A model generated the notes under the pieces. It ran no database searches. It was not told the DNA's origin and saw nothing but the letters and a program-made list of their open reading frames with translations. From contig JAZQWT010000182.1 in NCBI GenBank assembly GCA_045632485.1, positions 1-6,167 on the forward strand: 6,167 bases of DNA, given 5' to 3'. The translations under genes were made by a program, and so were the position numbers. Position 1 is the stretch's first letter. Every line of letters starts with the position of its first letter. Positions 1 to 5,764 of this stretch are shown here, in pieces. The DNA comes from SIG575 sp045632485. GTDB taxonomy: Bacteria; Bacillota; Clostridia; Oscillospirales; Acutalibacteraceae.

Positions 1-304
1 TCTGTTCTTTTGACCAATCTGAAGGTGAAACAGCTTTTTTTATTGTTGTTTCAGTGTCTGAAGCTGTTGTATCGTCTTCTTCTGATAAAGCTGTTGATTC
101 ATCTGTATCTGTTGCAGACTCAGTTATATTTTCGTCTTCTGATTCAGGTGTTTCAGAATGTGTTGCTGTTTCTGCAACAGAGGCTTTTGCCGCTTCTGTT
201 GTGTTATTTTGCGTTGCAGAATTATTTTCTTTATTTTTACATCCGTATAAGGAGAAAACCATAATAACGGCAAAAATGATTGAAAGTGCTTTTTTGAATT
301 TCAT
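1..304 (-). CDS. Putative lipoprotein with Ser/Thr/Glu-rich linker, 3' end outside window
   Basis: Partial gene reading leftward. The ATG complement lies at 302-304 and the frame stays open to the window edge, giving 101 visible residues and no stop. Residues 1-21 form a lipoprotein signal (MKFKK, then a hydrophobic run) ending in the lipobox LYGC, so Cys22 is the expected lipidated residue after signal peptidase II cleavage. Tyr at the -2 position is less usual than Ala or Ser but tolerated. Residues 23 to about 88 are low-complexity, dominated by Ser, Thr, Glu, Asp, Ala and Asn, as in tethers that carry a folded domain away from the membrane. The last visible residues (SPSDWSKEQ) may begin that folded domain, which cannot be identified. 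The start is fixed by GAGGTG (complement of 311-316) seven bases before the ATG. A divergent promoter lies at 323-351. Function unknown; the protein should sit on the outer face of the cell membrane. Confidence 0.85.
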   Translation of the reverse strand, partial: MKFKKALSIIFAVIMVFSLYGCKNKENNSATQNNTTEAAKASVAETATHSETPESEDENITESATDTDESTALSEEDDTTASDTETTIKKAVSPSDWSKEQ

Positions 305-322
305 ATAATTCACCTCGTTGAT

Positions 323-351
323 ATAATATCAAAGTAAGTATGGTTTGTCAA
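323..351 (-). promoter_or_regulatory. Sigma-A promoter for the leftward lipoprotein gene
   Basis: On the minus strand a consensus -35 (TTGACA, complement of 346-351) is followed by a 17-base spacer and TATTAT (complement of 323-328), which matches the -10 consensus at five of six positions and is preceded by TGA, an extended -10 signature. The expected start point near 316 coincides with the ribosome site, so the leader would be only about 12 bases. Confidence 0.6.
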
Positions 352-390
352 CAAAACAGAACTGTGTGTTTAATATTATATTTTACATTA

Positions 391-419
391 TTGCTTTAAT
401 TATAAAAGTATGATATATT
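391..419 (+). promoter_or_regulatory. Sigma-A promoter for the histidine phosphatase gene
   Basis: TGA followed by TATATT (414-419) forms an extended -10 with five of six matches. Seventeen bases upstream lies TTGCTT (391-396), a -35 matching only at TTG. The expected start point is near 426, leaving a leader of about 24 bases that contains AGGTGAT (440-446) before ATG 450. It stands back to back with the leftward lipoprotein promoter, so the 145-base gap serves both genes. Confidence 0.5.
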
Positions 420-449
420 TTAAATACGATAATTCAGGCAGGTGATATT

Positions 450-1067
450 ATGATACTTTACATTGCACGTCACGGTGAATCTCTTGGTAATACAGGTGAA
501 AACAACGGAGTTGACCCTATACTTTCTGAGTTAGGCAGACACCAGGCTTCATGTCTTGGCAGGAGGATGAAAGATGAAAAAATTGATTGCATAATAGCAA
601 GTCCTCTTGTAAGAGCTGTTGAAACGGCGGCTAAAACTGCAGAATTTAAAAATATGCCTATCGAAATATGGCCTCTTTTGTTTGAAGTAGGTACAGAAGC
701 AGGTTTTGAAGGACAGGGGATAGAAAAACTTAAAAGCGTTTATTCTGATCTGAAGATGTATGATGACGGAAAAGAATATCCGTTGTCTCTTGTTGCGGAA
801 AATAAAGAAATCACATACGCGAGAGCAAAGGAGGTAATAGAAAGAATACGCAATCGTTTTGACGACGACGCAACTGTTATGCTTGTTGCTCACGGTACTT
901 TTAATAATTATCTTATCAACGCAGCTTTCGGCTTTCCTGTGCGTGATGATTTTAATTTCTGTCAGGAAAATACAGGGCTTAACTGTATTAAGTTTATAAA
1001 AGACGGAATTGACAAGGTAAAAGCCGAATTCACGAATGATTATTCTCATCTTATATATAATTTTTAA
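450..1067 (+). CDS. Histidine phosphatase family protein (phosphoglycerate mutase-like)
   Basis: A 205-residue cytoplasmic protein of the histidine phosphatase (PGAM-like) superfamily, in which a His is transiently phosphorylated during transfer or hydrolysis of a phosphate group. The catalytic pocket is complete: Arg7-His8-Gly9-Glu10 near the N-terminus (His8 as nucleophile), Arg55 in SPLVRAVETA, Glu79 as the probable acid/base residue, and His148 in LVAHGTF. The later QENTGLN stretch (172-178) is also typical. There is no signal peptide or membrane segment. The length suits the small, cofactor-independent phosphatase branch rather than glycolytic phosphoglycerate mutase (about 230-250 residues), so the substrate cannot be named; phosphosugars or other small phosphoesters are possible. 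The start is supported by AGGTGAT just upstream. rhaA follows after 99 bases with its own promoter and no obvious terminator between, so read-through is possible. Confidence 0.9.
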   Translation: MILYIARHGESLGNTGENNGVDPILSELGRHQASCLGRRMKDEKIDCIIASPLVRAVETAAKTAEFKNMPIEIWPLLFEVGTEAGFEGQGIEKLKSVYSDLKMYDDGKEYPLSLVAENKEITYARAKEVIERIRNRFDDDATVMLVAHGTFNNYLINAAFGFPVRDDFNFCQENTGLNCIKFIKDGIDKVKAEFTNDYSHLIYNF

Positions 1068-1089
1068 TTATATTTTAGTTGTAAAATGA

Positions 1090-1119
1090 TTGACAACAGT
1101 CATTGAAATAATTTATAAT
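1090..1119 (+). promoter_or_regulatory. Consensus sigma-A promoter for rhaA
   Basis: Perfect TTGACA (1090-1095) and perfect TATAAT (1114-1119) separated by 18 bases. Initiation near 1126 would give a leader of about 41 bases carrying AGAGGTG (1155-1161) five bases before ATG 1167. Both hexamers match consensus, so strong basal activity is expected unless a repressor acts. An imperfect inverted repeat (1086-1103) lies across the -35. Confidence 0.7.
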
Positions 1120-1166
1120 ATTTTAAATAACAAAATTCCAAAACGAAAAATTACAGAGGTGTTTTT

Positions 1167-2408
1167 ATGAGCCGTTTTGAAGAAGCGAAAGCTAAATATT
1201 TAAAACAGGGAGTAGATGTGGAAAAAGCCATTGAAACTCTTAAAAATATTCCCGTCAGTATTCATTGCTGGCAGGGCGACGATGTTACAGGTTTTGAAAA
1301 TGTGGGCGGTGCTCTTACCGGTGGTATCCAGACAACAGGTAACTATCCCGGTAAAGCAAGAACTCCCGATGAACTTATGGCAGACTTTGAAAAAGCAATC
1401 AGCCTTATTCCGGGCAAGAAACGTATCAATCTCCATGCATCATATGCAATTTTTGAGGGTGAAAAGGTTGACCGTGATGAATTGAAACCTGAACATTTTA
1501 AAAAATGGGTAGATTTTGCAAAGAAGAATGATATCGGTGTTGACTTTAATCCCACTTTCTTCAGTCACGATAAAGCAGCAGACAGTCTTACTCTTTCAAG
1601 TCCCGATGATGAAAAGAGAGAATTCTGGATTAAACACGGTATTGCTTCAAGAAGAATTGCGGCATACTTTGCGAAGGAACTCGGCACACATTGCCTTAAT
1701 AACGTCTGGATTCCCGATGGCTATAAAGAAATTCCTGCAGACCGTTTAGGTCCCAGAATGCGTCTTAAAAACAGTCTTGATAAAATTTTTGAAGAAAAAC
1801 TCGAAGGTGTTGTGGACTGTATCGAAAGTAAAGTTTTCGGCATCGGTCTTGAAGCTTATACAGTAGGTAGTAACGAATTCTGTCTTTCATATGCTGCTTC
1901 AAAGGGTGACGTTTATTATCTTCTTGATAACGGACATTTCCATCCCACAGAAGTAGTAAGTGATAAAATTCCCAGCCTTCTTTCATTCTTTGATAAAATA
2001 CCTCTGCATGTTACACGTGCTGTAAGATGGGATAGTGACCATGTTGTTATTCTTGAAGATGAAATTAAAGAAATCGCTAAAGAAATCGTAAGAAATAATG
2101 CTGAAGAAAAAGTGCTTATAGGTCTTGACTTCTTCGACGCAAGCATAAACCGCGTTGCTGCATGGATAATCGGTACAAGAAATATGCAGAAAGCACTTCT
2201 TTATGCACTTCTTCTTCCTAATGCAAAACTTAAAGCACTTCAGGATGAAGGCAATTTCACAGAAAAGCTTATGCTTGATGAAGAAATGAAAACTTATCCC
2301 TTCGGCGATATCTGGGAAGAATACTGCAGACTGTCAGGCGTTCCGGCTGATGAAAGTTGGTATAACGAAGTCAAACAGTATGAACAGGATGTACTTTTGA
2401 AAAGATGA
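1167..2408 (+). CDS. rhaA: L-rhamnose isomerase
   Basis: RhaA (413 residues; the E. coli enzyme is 419) interconverts L-rhamnose and L-rhamnulose, the first step of L-rhamnose catabolism, in the cytoplasm with divalent metal, usually Mn2+. Family motifs appear in order: SIHCWQGDDVTGFE (31-44), NLHASY (88-93), GVDFNPTFFSH (124-134), NVWIPDGYKE (179-188), ESKVFGIG (220-227), DNGHFHPTEVVSDKI (254-268), VRWDSDHVV (286-294) and GLDFFDASINR (319-329). By motif comparison with the E. coli enzyme, the metal ligands correspond to Glu220, Asp254, His257, His281, Asp289, Asp291 and Asp321; all are present, so the enzyme looks intact. AGAGGTG five bases before the ATG supports the start. No rhaB kinase, rhaD aldolase, mutarotase, transporter or regulator is visible, so the rest of the pathway must lie elsewhere. 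The next gene begins 39 bases on without a terminator. Confidence 0.97.
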   Translation: MSRFEEAKAKYLKQGVDVEKAIETLKNIPVSIHCWQGDDVTGFENVGGALTGGIQTTGNYPGKARTPDELMADFEKAISLIPGKKRINLHASYAIFEGEKVDRDELKPEHFKKWVDFAKKNDIGVDFNPTFFSHDKAADSLTLSSPDDEKREFWIKHGIASRRIAAYFAKELGTHCLNNVWIPDGYKEIPADRLGPRMRLKNSLDKIFEEKLEGVVDCIESKVFGIGLEAYTVGSNEFCLSYAASKGDVYYLLDNGHFHPTEVVSDKIPSLLSFFDKIPLHVTRAVRWDSDHVVILEDEIKEIAKEIVRNNAEEKVLIGLDFFDASINRVAAWIIGTRNMQKALLYALLLPNAKLKALQDEGNFTEKLMLDEEMKTYPFGDIWEEYCRLSGVPADESWYNEVKQYEQDVLLKR

Positions 2409-2415
2409 GTTTTTA

Positions 2416-2444
2416 AAAAGATAATCTTTTGATAAAGGAAGATT
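2416..2444 (+). promoter_or_regulatory. Palindrome and alternative hairpin covering the ribosome site of the TTG-start gene
   Basis: A 15-base palindrome, AAAAGAT-A-ATCTTTT (2416-2430), sits just upstream of the ribosome site AAAGGAAG (2434-2441). Its right arm AATCTTTT (2423-2430) can also pair with GGAAGATT (2437-2444; eight pairs, two of them G-U; six-base loop), which would hide the ribosome site. The structure is seen in the sequence. A regulatory role is inference, and AT-rich DNA makes chance pairing likely. Confidence 0.3.
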
Positions 2445-2447
2445 GTA

Positions 2448-3263
2448 TTGAGTATTAGTAAGAAAAAAGAACAGAAGCGACGTGAAAAACGTCGCGAGGA
2501 GTACAATAAAGCGGTAAAGCACAAGATGGAAAGTGCCGCAGATCTTGCTGATAAATATTCCAAAGTATATGAAATGACAGGGAAGTCAGCGAAATCCGGT
2601 CGTGGAAGACGTGTTTCAACATCGCAGAAAAAAATGGTATATCAGTTAGGTGCAATAATTGCTCATACGGTTGTGCTTCTGGTTGTAATTGCTTTTATAT
2701 TTTTACCCTTCAGAAAAAGTCTGAAGGATATGTGGCAAAACTATTTTTCGGAAAATGCACCTCGCTTTGCTTCATCGGTGCTTACAAATGATTTTGTCGG
2801 TTCGGACAATGTTCAGAATACAGTTCATTTTAATGATATTGAACATCCCGATATGAACTGTTCATACGCGAAACTCAGTTCAGACGGAATAGACAGTAAA
2901 ATATATTTCGGACTGACAGAGGTTGCATTGCTTGAAGGTGTGTGTCAGATTTCCACTACATCTTTACCGGGTCTCGGTAAGCCTGTAATGTTGTACGGAT
3001 ATAACAGTACTTATCTCTACGGAATTGAAAATATTGCGGAAGGCGATATAATTAAAATAATCACTAACTACGGTGTCTATGGATATTCAGTTGAATCCAC
3101 AGGTAGCTTTGATAAAAAATCAGCGCCTCCGTATAATCTTGACGCTGATGAAGAAAAACTGATAATTTGTACAGATTATCCTTTTGATGAGTACAGAACA
3201 GAGTTCAGTGAAACTTATTATGTTATAGCAGAAAGAGTTTCAGGACCTGTAGTTGAGTATTGA
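2448..3263 (+). CDS. Sortase-fold membrane protein with degenerate active site (probable pseudosortase)
   Basis: A 271-residue membrane protein with an N-in, C-out layout. Residues 1-27 are very basic (KKKEQKRREKRREE) and cytoplasmic, one membrane segment spans about 64-87, and an exported domain covers about 100-271. That domain follows the sortase fold: YAKLSSDGIDSKIYFGLTEVAL, GVCQISTTSLPGLGKPVMLYG (164-184), EGDIIKI (198-204), Y-x-Y strand, LIICTDYPFD (238-247) and terminal strand YYVIAERV (257-264). Sortases cut a sorting signal with a Cys-His-Arg triad to attach proteins to the wall. Here the usual GH(N/R) reads GYN, with Tyr185 for His. The class D-type TCYPF motif reads TDYPF, with Asp243 for Cys, and no Arg opens the terminal strand. 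An alternative reading takes Cys241 and Arg250 as catalytic, but His is still absent. The start is TTG 2448, preceded by AAAGGAAG with a six-base spacer; the nearby TTG 2443 meets a stop at once. It is probably read through from rhaA and coupled to the gene 14 bases downstream. Confidence 0.75.
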   Translation: MSISKKKEQKRREKRREEYNKAVKHKMESAADLADKYSKVYEMTGKSAKSGRGRRVSTSQKKMVYQLGAIIAHTVVLLVVIAFIFLPFRKSLKDMWQNYFSENAPRFASSVLTNDFVGSDNVQNTVHFNDIEHPDMNCSYAKLSSDGIDSKIYFGLTEVALLEGVCQISTTSLPGLGKPVMLYGYNSTYLYGIENIAEGDIIKIITNYGVYGYSVESTGSFDKKSAPPYNLDADEEKLIICTDYPFDEYRTEFSETYYVIAERVSGPVVEY

Positions 3264-3277
3264 CGGGGAGGTTAGTT

Positions 3278-4144
3278 ATGAAAGCAGAAAATAATACCTC
3301 AACCGGTAAACAGGTTTTCTTGCAGGTAGTGTCATTTTTTATGGCACTGGTTATTGTGATTCTTTCAGCGATGACAGTAGCAGACCTGACCTTGTTCAAT
3401 GACCGTGATATTTTATCAAAAGTATCGGGAACAAACTATTTTTCCCAGTTGAATGAAGATATTGTTCTCAAATGCAAAACTATAGCAGCTAAATACGGAG
3501 TGGATTACAGAATAATTGCTGAAGTGATTACTCCCGGTAAAATTGATACGGATATGACGGTGTATTTCAATTCTATGAAAATTGAAAATCCCAACAGTGC
3601 AAAAAACACAATAAATACCGAATCCCTTGAAAAACAGCTTGTGGAGAAATTCAGAGAAAACGATGCATTTATTACAGATTCTCAGAAAACCTCGCTTAAT
3701 ATGATTGCAGCTTTGATTGCAAAGGAATATAAAGAAGCGATTATAGTTGAACATTTTGAGGCATTTCTGTTTTTTGCACGTGAATATAAACATATAAGCC
3801 ATTATGTCTTTTGGGGATTGGTGGCACTTCTTGTTTATCTTATCTGTATAGTCTTTGTATTGAACGGCAAAAATCAGAGGCATCGCTTGCTTCGCAGATA
3901 TGCAGTCAGCTTTGGCAGTGCAGGGCTTACAATAATGTGCATTTCAATAGTTATTAAGTTTACGGAAATCATTGAAAGAATTTCCTTTGTATCATCTGAA
4001 AGAGAATACAATCTGTTTGTATATCTGTTTTCTGATTTTGTAAAAAACTTTTCTATTGTGGGTATATTCAGCGTTATGACTGCAATTGTTCTGCTTGCGT
4101 TATGGTATTTGTCTGTTACAGGCAGAACAAAGCGTTTTACTTGA
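3278..4144 (+). CDS. Unrecognised four-helix membrane protein with extracytoplasmic domain
   Basis: A 288-residue integral membrane protein of no family I recognise. Predicted membrane segments lie at about 12-34, 177-196, 209-227 and 257-279. The stretch between the first two (about 37-170) is a hydrophilic, mostly helical-looking domain with the motif KYGVDYRIIAEVITPGKID (73-91), expected outside the cell; Arg/Lys-rich loop 197-207 (GKNQRHRLLRR) and the C-terminal GRTKRFT would face the cytoplasm, consistent with positive-inside topology. ATG 3278 is preferred over an in-frame TTG at 3260: GGGGAGGT (3265-3272) stands five bases before the ATG, whereas the TTG overlaps the previous stop and has no ribosome site. 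The gene follows the sortase-like gene by 14 bases and is very likely co-expressed and perhaps a partner. Its last 8 bases overlap the convergent spoIIID gene. No catalytic motif is seen. Confidence 0.8.
   Translation: MKAENNTSTGKQVFLQVVSFFMALVIVILSAMTVADLTLFNDRDILSKVSGTNYFSQLNEDIVLKCKTIAAKYGVDYRIIAEVITPGKIDTDMTVYFNSMKIENPNSAKNTINTESLEKQLVEKFRENDAFITDSQKTSLNMIAALIAKEYKEAIIVEHFEAFLFFAREYKHISHYVFWGLVALLVYLICIVFVLNGKNQRHRLLRRYAVSFGSAGLTIMCISIVIKFTEIIERISFVSSEREYNLFVYLFSDFVKNFSIVGIFSVMTAIVLLALWYLSVTGRTKRFT
4086..4130. repeat. Inverted repeat inside the 3' end of the four-helix protein gene
   Basis: TTGTTCTGCTTG (4086-4097) can pair with CAGGCAGAACAA (4119-4130): twelve pairs with one G-U and a 21-base loop; the outer nine pairs are perfect. 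It ends 14 bases before the stop of the plus-strand gene and begins seven bases beyond the spoIIID stop on the other strand. Neither side has a clear T run, so it is not a textbook terminator. It may slow polymerase or protect 3' ends of the two convergent transcripts, which have no intergenic space for a normal terminator. Confidence 0.4.
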
Positions 4145-4388
4145 GTGACTTATACTTTTCTTTTGTTGCAATTCCGCCTCTGATGTGACGTTGTGCTTTG
4201 TTGAGTTCAAGCACCTCACGCACCATGTGATATAATTGCGGATTTAGTTCTTTAAGTCGGTTAGCGACATCCATATGTACAGTAGATTTACTTATTCCGA
4301 ACTGCTTTGCCGTGGCTCTCACGGTAGAGCGGTTCTCTACAATATATACGCCTAATTCTACTGCTCGTTCTTCAACGGGATTTTTCAT
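4137..4388 (-). CDS. spoIIID: Stage III sporulation transcriptional regulator SpoIIID
   Basis: An 83-residue DNA-binding protein matching SpoIIID, the small regulator that activates or represses many sigma-E genes in the mother cell during sporulation. The N-terminal domain contains a helix-turn-helix at about 23-42 (VRATAKQFGISKSTVHMDVA), and the basic C-terminal patch includes HIRGGIATKEKYK (68-80), which resembles HLRGGEATKLKYK of the B. subtilis protein; both regions contact DNA in that protein. The B. subtilis version is about 93 residues; this one ends soon after KYK. The frame stays open upstream, but the start at 4386-4388 is favoured because GGAGGT (complement of 4396-4401) stands seven bases before it and the protein then begins like its relatives (MKNPVEERAVELGVYIVE). 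It is divergent from nrdG and overlaps the convergent membrane protein gene by eight bases. Its presence marks an endospore-forming lineage. Confidence 0.95.
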   Translation of the reverse strand: MKNPVEERAVELGVYIVENRSTVRATAKQFGISKSTVHMDVANRLKELNPQLYHMVREVLELNKAQRHIRGGIATKEKYKSLK

Positions 4389-4467
4389 TGATATAACCTC
4401 CAAAACTCTGTTAATAATTACATATGCGTTCTGTGAGGAATATATGATTTTGAAAGGGAAATAACTT

Positions 4468-5163
4468 ATGAAATTAATCGGATTGCAAAAAATGACCGTG
4501 CTTGATTTTCCGGGAAGAGTTGCATGCATAGTTTTTACTTTTGGTTGTAATTTCAGATGTCCTTTTTGCCATAATGCTTCACTTGTTATCGGTGAGGGAA
4601 AAAGCGATATTACTGAAGACGATTTTTTTGCTTACCTTAAAAAGCGTCAGGGAATTCTTGATGGTGTTGTTGTAACAGGCGGAGAGCCTCTTTTGCAGAA
4701 CGGCATTGAAGATTTTTTGCGTAAAATCAAGTCAATGGGACTTGAAATAAAACTTGATACCAACGGAACTTTTCCCGACAAACTTAAAACTATAGTCAAC
4801 GAAGGTCTTGTTGATTATGTTGCAATGGATATTAAAAACACTCCCGAACATTATGCTGTAACTATCGGTAAAGAGAATTTTGATTTGAGTACTGTCAAAG
4901 AAAGTGTGGATTTTCTTATAAATCAGGATAAGGTTGAATATGAATTCCGCACTACAATTGTCGCTCAGTTCCATACCGAAAGTATGATGGACGAAATAGG
5001 GGAGTTCATAAAAGGTGCAAAAAATTATTATCTTCAGGGTTTTGTTGATTCCGGAGATTTAATCAGCGAAAATATGTCTGCTTTGCCGAAAGCAAATATG
5101 GAAAAAATGGCTGAGGTAATGCGTAAATATGTTGAGAATGTAAGCTTGCGCGGAGTAAATTGA
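4468..5163 (+). CDS. nrdG: Anaerobic ribonucleoside-triphosphate reductase activating protein (NrdG-type radical SAM)
   Basis: A 231-residue cytoplasmic radical SAM enzyme of the NrdG/PflA activase group. The CxxxCxxC motif is C27-NFR-C31-PF-C34 and binds the 4Fe-4S cluster that cleaves S-adenosylmethionine. GGEP (71-74) contacts SAM; DTNG (97-100), MDIK (120-123) and YYLQGF (187-192) are further conserved landmarks. The N-terminus (GLQKMTVLDFPGRVACIVF) and overall length fit the longer NrdG subgroup that activates the class III reductase NrdD by placing a glycyl radical, allowing deoxynucleotide synthesis without oxygen. Small E. coli-type NrdG is shorter (about 154 residues). The partner nrdD is not in this window, and activation of another glycyl-radical enzyme cannot be excluded from sequence alone. 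AAGGGA (4454-4459) lies eight bases before the ATG. The gene is divergent from spoIIID, and the next gene follows after 29 bases, probably on the same transcript. Confidence 0.88.
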   Translation: MKLIGLQKMTVLDFPGRVACIVFTFGCNFRCPFCHNASLVIGEGKSDITEDDFFAYLKKRQGILDGVVVTGGEPLLQNGIEDFLRKIKSMGLEIKLDTNGTFPDKLKTIVNEGLVDYVAMDIKNTPEHYAVTIGKENFDLSTVKESVDFLINQDKVEYEFRTTIVAQFHTESMMDEIGEFIKGAKNYYLQGFVDSGDLISENMSALPKANMEKMAEVMRKYVENVSLRGVN

Positions 5164-5192
5164 GTATTTATTATTTTGGTGGGGACGAATAA

Positions 5193-5744
5193 ATGAAAAA
5201 ATATGTAAAAATCATCATTATTGCAGTGTTGGTTATTATTCTTGTTGCTGTAGGTTTGTTTGTGGGAATATATATGAAGAACAATTTTTCAGATGAATAT
5301 GAAAACACATCTGTTGGTGAGTTTTCAGACAATGACAGTGATGTGTCTGATGAAACGACAGGAAACGTTGCTGAAAAAGAGAAAACAACAGTGGTTGCCG
5401 AGAATAAAGAAAAAGCGTCTGAAAATAACAATACATCAGATCTGGTTTTGATATGCTCTAAAGATGAGGGTTATAAAACAGCAAAGTTTACTGTAATAGG
5501 GGAAAATGAATTTTTAATGGTTGTTAATCTTTTAGAGGGTTACGGCAATATAACAGGTTCATATATAGTAACTGAAGAAGGTTCATATGTTTGTACTGTA
5601 GAAGATAAAGATTTCTCAGGTTTTGTAGGAGACGAAATAAGCGGTTTTACGCTTAAACCGATTAATGAGGATAAATATATAATTAATTTACATAATGTTG
5701 ATTATATAGGCGACTTATCAGACGGTTGTATTTTTGTATATTAA
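5193..5744 (+). CDS. Membrane-tethered exported protein of unknown function
   Basis: A 183-residue protein of no family I can name. Residues 6-27 are an uncleaved-looking hydrophobic anchor after MKKYVK, with no lipobox and no clear AxA site. Residues 33-81 form an acidic, Ser/Thr/Asn/Glu-rich spacer that could cross the cell wall. Residues 82-183 form a compact domain with alternating strands and several Gly/aromatic turns (EGYGNITGSY at 115-124; DFSGFVGDEISGFTLK at 140-155), suggesting a small all-beta fold outside the cell. Cys88, Cys134 and Cys179 lie in this domain. The pattern resembles small beta domains found at the end of clostridial lipoproteins, but that is an impression from memory. 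The start is supported by GGGGA (5181-5185) seven bases before the ATG. It follows nrdG by 29 bases and is closed by a terminator 20 bases after its stop. A functional link to nrdG is not evident. Confidence 0.8.
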   Translation: MKKYVKIIIIAVLVIILVAVGLFVGIYMKNNFSDEYENTSVGEFSDNDSDVSDETTGNVAEKEKTTVVAENKEKASENNNTSDLVLICSKDEGYKTAKFTVIGENEFLMVVNLLEGYGNITGSYIVTEEGSYVCTVEDKDFSGFVGDEISGFTLKPINEDKYIINLHNVDYIGDLSDGCIFVY

Positions 5745-5764
5745 GTTTATAAAATATGATATTT

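Noticed and set aside
10..308. Plus-strand open frames across the lipoprotein region
   Set aside because: Their repeats of Leu/Phe or Ser/Val are antisense readings of the Ser/Thr/Glu-rich lipoprotein, and they lack ribosome sites.
549..1049. Long minus-strand open frame opposite the histidine phosphatase
   Set aside because: It is a shadow of a gene with a complete catalytic site; the antisense product has no recognisable motif or ribosome site.
1068..1097. Terminator between the phosphatase gene and rhaA (GTTGT/ACAAC arms)
   Set aside because: Only five pairs and no following T run; it overlaps the rhaA -35 instead.
3260..3277. TTG start giving an N-terminal extension of six residues to the four-helix protein
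   Set aside because: It overlaps the stop of the previous gene and lacks a ribosome site, whereas ATG 3278 has GGGGAGGT five bases upstream.
3416..3883. Minus-strand open frame opposite the four-helix protein
   Set aside because: Rich in Cys, Phe and Ile as antisense frames often are, with no supporting ribosome site, and opposite a well-supported gene.
4419..4445. Sigma-E-like promoter for spoIIID (ATATATT, 12 bases, CATATGTA on the minus strand)
   Set aside because: Attractive by function, but the -10 matches only the CATA part of the sigma-E consensus and the spacing is short; too weak to annotate.
4389..4529. Longer spoIIID frame reaching into the nrdG coding region
   Set aside because: The extra residues do not resemble SpoIIID, and GGAGGT is correctly spaced for the start at 4388.
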